Source of the DNA: Taenia hydatigena
Lineage: Eukaryota > Platyhelminthes > Cestoda > Cyclophyllidea > Taeniidae
DNA: 64,000 nucleotides
Reading direction: 5' to 3'
Assembly: GCA_036345935.2 (NCBI GenBank)
Contig: JADWOT020000001.1
Span: forward strand, 15,097,053-15,161,052
The notes under the pieces were generated by a model. It worked only from the letters and a program-made list of their open reading frames with translations, did not search any database and was not told the DNA's origin. Both the position numbers and the translations under genes were made by a program. Positions 63,151 through 64,000 of the stretch are shown here, piece by piece (the stretch's first letter is position 1; every line of letters begins with the position of its first letter).

Positions 63151-64000
63151 ACTGTCATGCAGATGTGTCGCCATAATTTTCTAAATTCAATCGCCTCTCC
63201 CTGTACGCGACATTTCCAAAATATATTTGTGTTTATAAATGATGTTTTGATTGATGCGATTTCGTTTAACACCCTGATAACATTACAGTCCCTCTCGGCC
63301 AAGGTTTGCGCACGCTCAATGTCTCGTTTGCTGCTGTGCAAATCCCAAAATAGCCCTTAAGTCTGGCCTCTTGACTCCACTGTGCAAATGCCTTTGCCTT
63401 CAGGAGGTCGCATCGCTGCGTTGTTATCCCACCACACAGCCACCCAAACATTGACTCTCATCTAAATTAATCCCACCTAAGTTTATGATCCCAAATTATA
63501 CCGCACATTTGTCATGCGGCTTTTATTCACTTTAGAGCCAACTGGGGTGATAGAACGGCAGTATTTTAGGCTACAGCCCACTGACGCACAGCAGCCATGC
63601 AGCATTTGAAATCCTCCAACTCTCCTTATGATTGTGCAAAATAGTAAGCCATGCTGCAGTGTATCATCAGCGGTCAAAGTTGGATGTGATGCTGTCAAAC
63701 ATAAAAACACTACTCGGTGACTTGTTGTAGGAATTACTAAGCCATCGGCATTGAGCACATTTTGCTTCGCACCTGCGTCCAATCAAATGGGTGTGCGAAT
63801 AACCGCCAGAAGTTTTGCCGTTGGTGGCTGGTCCATCTGCGGCGCATGAGCTTAGCAGTTCTGGCCAAAAGAACTGACCTTGCAACTGGTTCGATGCCAG
63901 CATTTCTGTTGATTAAATCCGAACTCCATAATCAGAGCAAGCTGAGAGGTAGGCAGGCAGACGTTTTCATCACGTCCTGTATCTTAGCAATAATGGTGTG

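Larger units (their letters stand above)
59023..64000. other. little recognisable beyond the entries above
   Basis: A frame at 59,359-59,625 (+) ends in a cysteine-rich patch (KCSNYKCGRIVCDCKVC), interesting but unsupported. The final 850 bp show nothing. Confidence 0.45.

Noticed and set aside
62783..63360. Three overlapping + frames of 115-179 codons
   Set aside because: All lie in G-poor pyrimidine-rich sequence where stops are rare in every frame; the translations are low-complexity Leu/Ser/Pro/Thr.
63840..63905. tRNA-like T-arm (ctggttcgatgccag) with a hairpin upstream
   Set aside because: The anticodon loop is not canonical and no acceptor stem pairs across the expected 72-76 nt.

Overview
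This is eukaryotic (metazoan) nuclear DNA, roughly 40-45% GC by eye. Genes are sparse and split by introns, and most of the 64 kb holds nothing recognisable. One gene has both very short introns (72 and 86 bp) and kilobase introns (1.4 kb). A good 3' splice acceptor sits 9 nt before its ATG. That pattern fits a parasitic flatworm such as a tapeworm, but this is inference: nothing here fixes the species. At this base composition, about as many open frames of 60-100 codons are expected by chance as are present, so short unsupported frames are treated as noise unless a paralogue, a consistent splice junction or unusual length supports them.

The one confident gene is a spermidine synthase on the + strand (44,604 to about 48,434). 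Five exons give 281 residues, with the GGGDGG and TDSTDP motifs intact. It has three oddities: a 72-bp first intron that is open and in frame; an extra A in a 7-A run in exon 4 that shifts the frame; and a changed polyamine-pocket motif (PAFTSG where the family has PTYPSG). The last few C-terminal codons were not found.

At 3.7-6.2 kb (minus strand) there is a 321-residue F-box-like gene. Directly upstream lies a full-length decayed tandem copy that shares its reading frame and its 5' flank.

Two further pairs of diverged duplications occur. One is a cysteine-rich exon at 53.1 kb with a stop-containing copy at 54.0 kb. The other is a block of about 0.8 kb at 34 kb, repeated with an insertion at 40-41 kb. 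The recurring theme is local duplication followed by decay of one copy.

The other candidates are weaker. They include a two-exon gene at 52.07-53.0 kb (131 aa), a possible two-exon gene at 37.7-38.2 kb (minus), single open frames of 176 aa (23.5 kb) and 188 aa (56.1 kb), a 160-aa single-pass membrane protein (58.5-59.0 kb, minus), and a CpG-rich decayed coding relic at 59.85 kb. No rRNA, tRNA, CRISPR array, intact transposon or bacterial-style operon was seen.
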